NCBI GenBank assembly: GCA_947456815.1
Contig: CANGTL010000017.1
Location: forward strand, 1 to 52,670
Length of the DNA: 52,670 nt
Reading direction: 5' to 3'
Source of the DNA: Flavobacteriaceae bacterium
GTDB taxonomy: Bacteria > Bacteroidota > Bacteroidia > Flavobacteriales > Flavobacteriaceae
Shown: positions 50,938-52,670 of the stretch, one piece after another
How positions within the stretch are numbered: the stretch's first letter is position 1
Layout: each line of letters begins with the position of its first letter
Notes under the pieces: model-generated
Databases searched by the model: none
What the model saw: the letters and a program-made list of their open reading frames with translations, nothing else
What the model was told of the DNA's origin: nothing
Made by a program: the position numbers and the translations under genes

Positions 50938-50945
50938 CAAATATA
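50938..50945 (-). promoter_or_regulatory. -7 promoter element of rpmH
   Basis: TATATTTG on the minus strand fits TAnnTTTG, predicting a leader of about 65 bases before rpmH. Confidence 0.55.
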
Positions 50946-51001
50946 CAAAGTCTTTTTTTTCCAGCAAGTAGTTTTCTAAAAATATTTTAAATTCCTTTTA
51001 C

Positions 51002-51009
51002 TATCTTTG
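51002..51009 (+). promoter_or_regulatory. -7 promoter element of the TPR membrane protein gene
   Basis: TATCTTTG fits TAnnTTTG, 22 bases before ATG 51032, divergent from the rpmH promoter. Confidence 0.55.
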
Positions 51010-51031
51010 GGCACCTAAAATTAGACATATT

Positions 51032-51547
51032 ATGTTTCATAGAATTTTCAAGCTCATTCTTGCCGGACTGTTTATCATTGCTGGTATTTGGCAAATTTCG
51101 GAGGACTACGTCGGTAATGGAATTTTCCTCATTATTCTAGCTGCTATTCCGATTTTTCTTTATTACAAAAACGAGTTTATTTTATTAGCATTCTTGAAGT
51201 TGCGAAAACAAGATTTTCAAGGGGCTCAAAAATGGTTGGCATATATCAAGAATCCCGATACTGCACTGGTTAGAAAGCAAAGAGGCTATTATAATTATTT
51301 GCACGGCATCATGTTGTCACAAACCAACTTGATCCAAGCGGAGAAGTACTTCAAAAAAGCAATAGAATTTGGTTTGAGTATGGATATGGATTTGGCTGTC
51401 GCTAAATTAAACCTTGCCGGCGTTGCGCTCACCAGACGAAGAAAACTAGAGGCAACCAACTTGCTCAATGAAGCGAAGAAACTCGATAAGCACAATATGC
51501 TGAAAGAGCAAATCACAATGATGAAAGAGCAAATGAAAAAGATGTAA
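51032..51547 (+). CDS. Membrane protein with TPR-like repeats
   Basis: A 171-residue protein with two N-terminal membrane helices (about 4-22 and 28-46) followed by a cytoplasmic helical region. There, A-rich helix pairs (YNYLHGIMLSQTNLIQAEKYFKKAIEFG, then LAVAKLNLAGVALTRRRKLEATNLLNEAKKLD in parts) have TPR spacing. It ends in a charged MKEQMKKM tail. Family function is not known to me; it may act as an assembly or scaffolding protein. Transcribed divergently from rpmH, with its own promoter and terminator. Confidence 0.8.
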   Translation: MFHRIFKLILAGLFIIAGIWQISEDYVGNGIFLIILAAIPIFLYYKNEFILLAFLKLRKQDFQGAQKWLAYIKNPDTALVRKQRGYYNYLHGIMLSQTNLIQAEKYFKKAIEFGLSMDMDLAVAKLNLAGVALTRRRKLEATNLLNEAKKLDKHNMLKEQITMMKEQMKKM

Positions 51548-51569
51548 CATCAGCACTCACTTTATAAAC

Positions 51570-51617
51570 AAGTTTTCAACAGGTTATTAAAAATATTCTG
51601 TTGAAAACTTTTTTTAT
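51570..51617 (+). terminator. Terminator after the TPR protein gene
   Basis: Perfect 13-base stem AAGTTTTCAACAG/CTGTTGAAAACTT (51570-51582, 51598-51610) followed by Ts. Confidence 0.85.
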
Positions 51618-51631
51618 GACTTTTTTGTTTT

Positions 51632-51639
51632 TAATTTTG
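51632..51639 (+). promoter_or_regulatory. -7 promoter element of the thioredoxin-like gene
   Basis: TAATTTTG fits TAnnTTTG, 28 bases before ATG 51668. Confidence 0.45.
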
Positions 51640-51667
51640 ACGCATAGTAATCGCAAATTTCCGAATT

Positions 51668-52369
51668 ATGAGATTAACTTTACTTGCGTTTTTATACATT
51701 TTTGCTTCTCACGGCACCTACAGTCAAGAAAAGGTTGTCACCTATTCAGAAGCCATCAAAAACAATATCAAAAAGTATAATTCTAAGTCAGACAAAGAGT
51801 TTGAAAAAGGAGACATCGAAAGAGGCAATGCGCTTTTCGACTCACTAGTGCAAAATCATTTGGTCGGTTCTAAGTTTGATGATTATTCGTTTAAGAGCAT
51901 CAATAGCCGGAAAGTAAAGCTCAGCAAGATCAAGAAACCGGTTTTCATTATCACCTATGCGTCTTGGTGCGTGATCAATAAAGGTGAAATACCTGCTCTC
52001 AACAAACTGGCGCGCAAATACAAGAATGACACTCAATTTATCGTTGTTTTCTGGGATGTAAAAAGTGATGCGAAAAGAGCCGCCCGACAATTCAACAATC
52101 AAATTAAGGTTTGTTACGCCAACGAAGCGTACAAAAATGACGAATCGGTCGTTGCAACTTTAAAGCATCCTTTGGGCTTTCCCACTTCCTATTTCTTAAA
52201 TACAAATTTAGAAGTAATTGACATCAAAAGAGGAGGCGTTCCAATTCCGCCGCGAACTTCGTTTAAAAAGGCCTTTGATACCAATTTTGAAGTATTTGAT
52301 AAAAGGCTCATCGGTTTCATCAACAAAAATGAGCAATCCGCCGGTCAGTTGGCATCAGTAAATGAATAA
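51668..52369 (+). CDS. Exported thioredoxin-like protein lacking the CxxC motif
   Basis: A 233-residue exported protein (signal peptide ending GTYSQ). A helical segment (about 25-60) precedes a TlpA/redoxin-like domain: VGSKFDDYSFKSINSRKVKLSKIKKPVFIITYASWC in parts, TQFIVVFWDV, and the cis-Pro loop GFPTSYFLN. The active-site segment is ASWCVINKGEIPAL, so the first Cys is kept while the second position of CxxC is Asn. It therefore cannot run a normal dithiol cycle and may act as a monothiol or as a non-catalytic binder. A second Cys at QIKVCYANE could substitute. Monocistronic, with its own promoter. Confidence 0.82.
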   Translation: MRLTLLAFLYIFASHGTYSQEKVVTYSEAIKNNIKKYNSKSDKEFEKGDIERGNALFDSLVQNHLVGSKFDDYSFKSINSRKVKLSKIKKPVFIITYASWCVINKGEIPALNKLARKYKNDTQFIVVFWDVKSDAKRAARQFNNQIKVCYANEAYKNDESVVATLKHPLGFPTSYFLNTNLEVIDIKRGGVPIPPRTSFKKAFDTNFEVFDKRLIGFINKNEQSAGQLASVNE

Positions 52370-52391
52370 AAAAAGTGCGTCATGTGGTCTT

Positions 52392-52670
52392 CTAATAACC
52401 ACTCAAAGGAATCTGAATTTCGTATTTCTTCCTGCTCTGATTGACCAATTTTTTATCACGCAACCATGGGTTGTGGATCTTCAAAATCTTATAATTAATG
52501 CCTTGACTTTTGGCGAACGTAGCTAAATTGGAAATTGTGGTATCCACAGTAATAATCTTTGAAGGCAAGTTCACATACATCTGATTGACATCTACATCGA
52601 AACCAAACTTAAGTGGACTTTTCATAATTTCTTTCAAAGCCAGAATTCTGAATACATATCGTGAGGTTTC
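52392..52670 (-). CDS. Lytic transglycosylase, C-terminal fragment (cut by window edge)
   Basis: The open frame continues to the end of the window (ETSRYVFRILALKEIMKS and onward), so about 92 C-terminal residues are visible and the start lies outside. ETxRYVFRILALKEI is the segment that follows the SLT catalytic domain of MltD-type transglycosylases. The tail VDTTISNLATFAKSQGINYK and LKIHNPWLRDKKL also matches that family in Flavobacteriaceae. It should cleave peptidoglycan glycan strands in the envelope. Convergent with the thioredoxin-like gene, 22 bases apart. Confidence 0.8.
   Translation of the reverse strand, partial: ETSRYVFRILALKEIMKSPLKFGFDVDVNQMYVNLPSKIITVDTTISNLATFAKSQGINYKILKIHNPWLRDKKLVNQSRKKYEIQIPLSGY

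Noticed and set aside
1..52670. tRNA genes
   Set aside because: No cloverleaf with a GGTTCRA-type T arm and matching acceptor stem was found on reading either strand; a covariance search was not possible.

Overview
The window looks like chromosomal DNA from a member of the Flavobacteriaceae (Bacteroidota), close to Flavobacterium. The evidence is the low GC content, the repeated -7 promoter element TAnnTTTG, the near absence of Shine-Dalgarno sequences, many secreted proteins ending in type IX secretion system (T9SS) type A sorting domains, a pair of DUF4252 genes behind an ECF sigma factor, and a flavobacterial carotenoid cluster. I see no phage, insertion sequence, CRISPR array or tRNA.

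Region by region. (1) 1-5460 holds two unknown exported proteins, a DUF3050 protein, a decayed T9SS-type gene, a small membrane protein and a degenerate receiver-like protein. (2) 5784-10793 is a tight five-gene operon that reads as a complete nitric-oxide phosphorelay: CheY-like receiver, H-NOX haem sensor, HNOBA-multi-PAS histidine kinase, Hpt protein and LytTR response regulator. (3) 11408-15107 encodes a CarH/LitR-type B12-binding MerR regulator followed by crtI, crtB and crtZ. (4) 15143-17271 is an ECF sigma/anti-sigma/DUF4252 x2 operon, divergent from an S41 protease lipoprotein. (5) 18887-25037 is a vitamin B12 acquisition locus: a cobalamin riboswitch controls a TonB-dependent receiver and a BtuG-like beta-propeller lipoprotein on the minus strand, and a divergent btuF-btuC-btuD ABC transporter lies on the plus strand. 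(6) 25030-28100 holds housekeeping genes (trmL, an RluE-type pseudouridine synthase, rmuC, a hotdog thioesterase).

(7) 28206-40876 is the most unusual part. Three paralogous diheme c-type cytochrome lipoproteins (SO2930/TIGR03806 type) alternate with four paralogous secreted FG-GAP/VCBS-ASPIC/UnbV proteins carrying T9SS signals. They form three cassettes, each closed by its own terminator. Immediately beyond lie a DUF5777 beta-barrel protein, an OB-fold protein, a monohaem cytochrome lipoprotein and a YceI protein. I infer a surface-associated redox system of unknown substrate. (8) 43263-47490 has a Kir-type potassium channel, an M64 metallopeptidase with a small lipoprotein, and a YCF48-like repeat protein, the latter two enzymes/repeat proteins being T9SS cargo. 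(9) 47598-52670 has carB (short form without the allosteric domain), flanked by heptamer tandem repeats and a large fold-back repeat, then rpmH, a TPR membrane protein, a thioredoxin-like protein without CxxC, and the 3' end of a lytic transglycosylase gene cut by the window edge.

Two themes join the parts. Cobalamin links the putative B12-dependent light sensor at the carotenoid genes to the B12 uptake locus about 7 kb away. Haem and redox biology link the NO-sensing relay with the cytochrome cassettes, though that connection is only inference. All functions are assigned by reading motifs; no database search was run.
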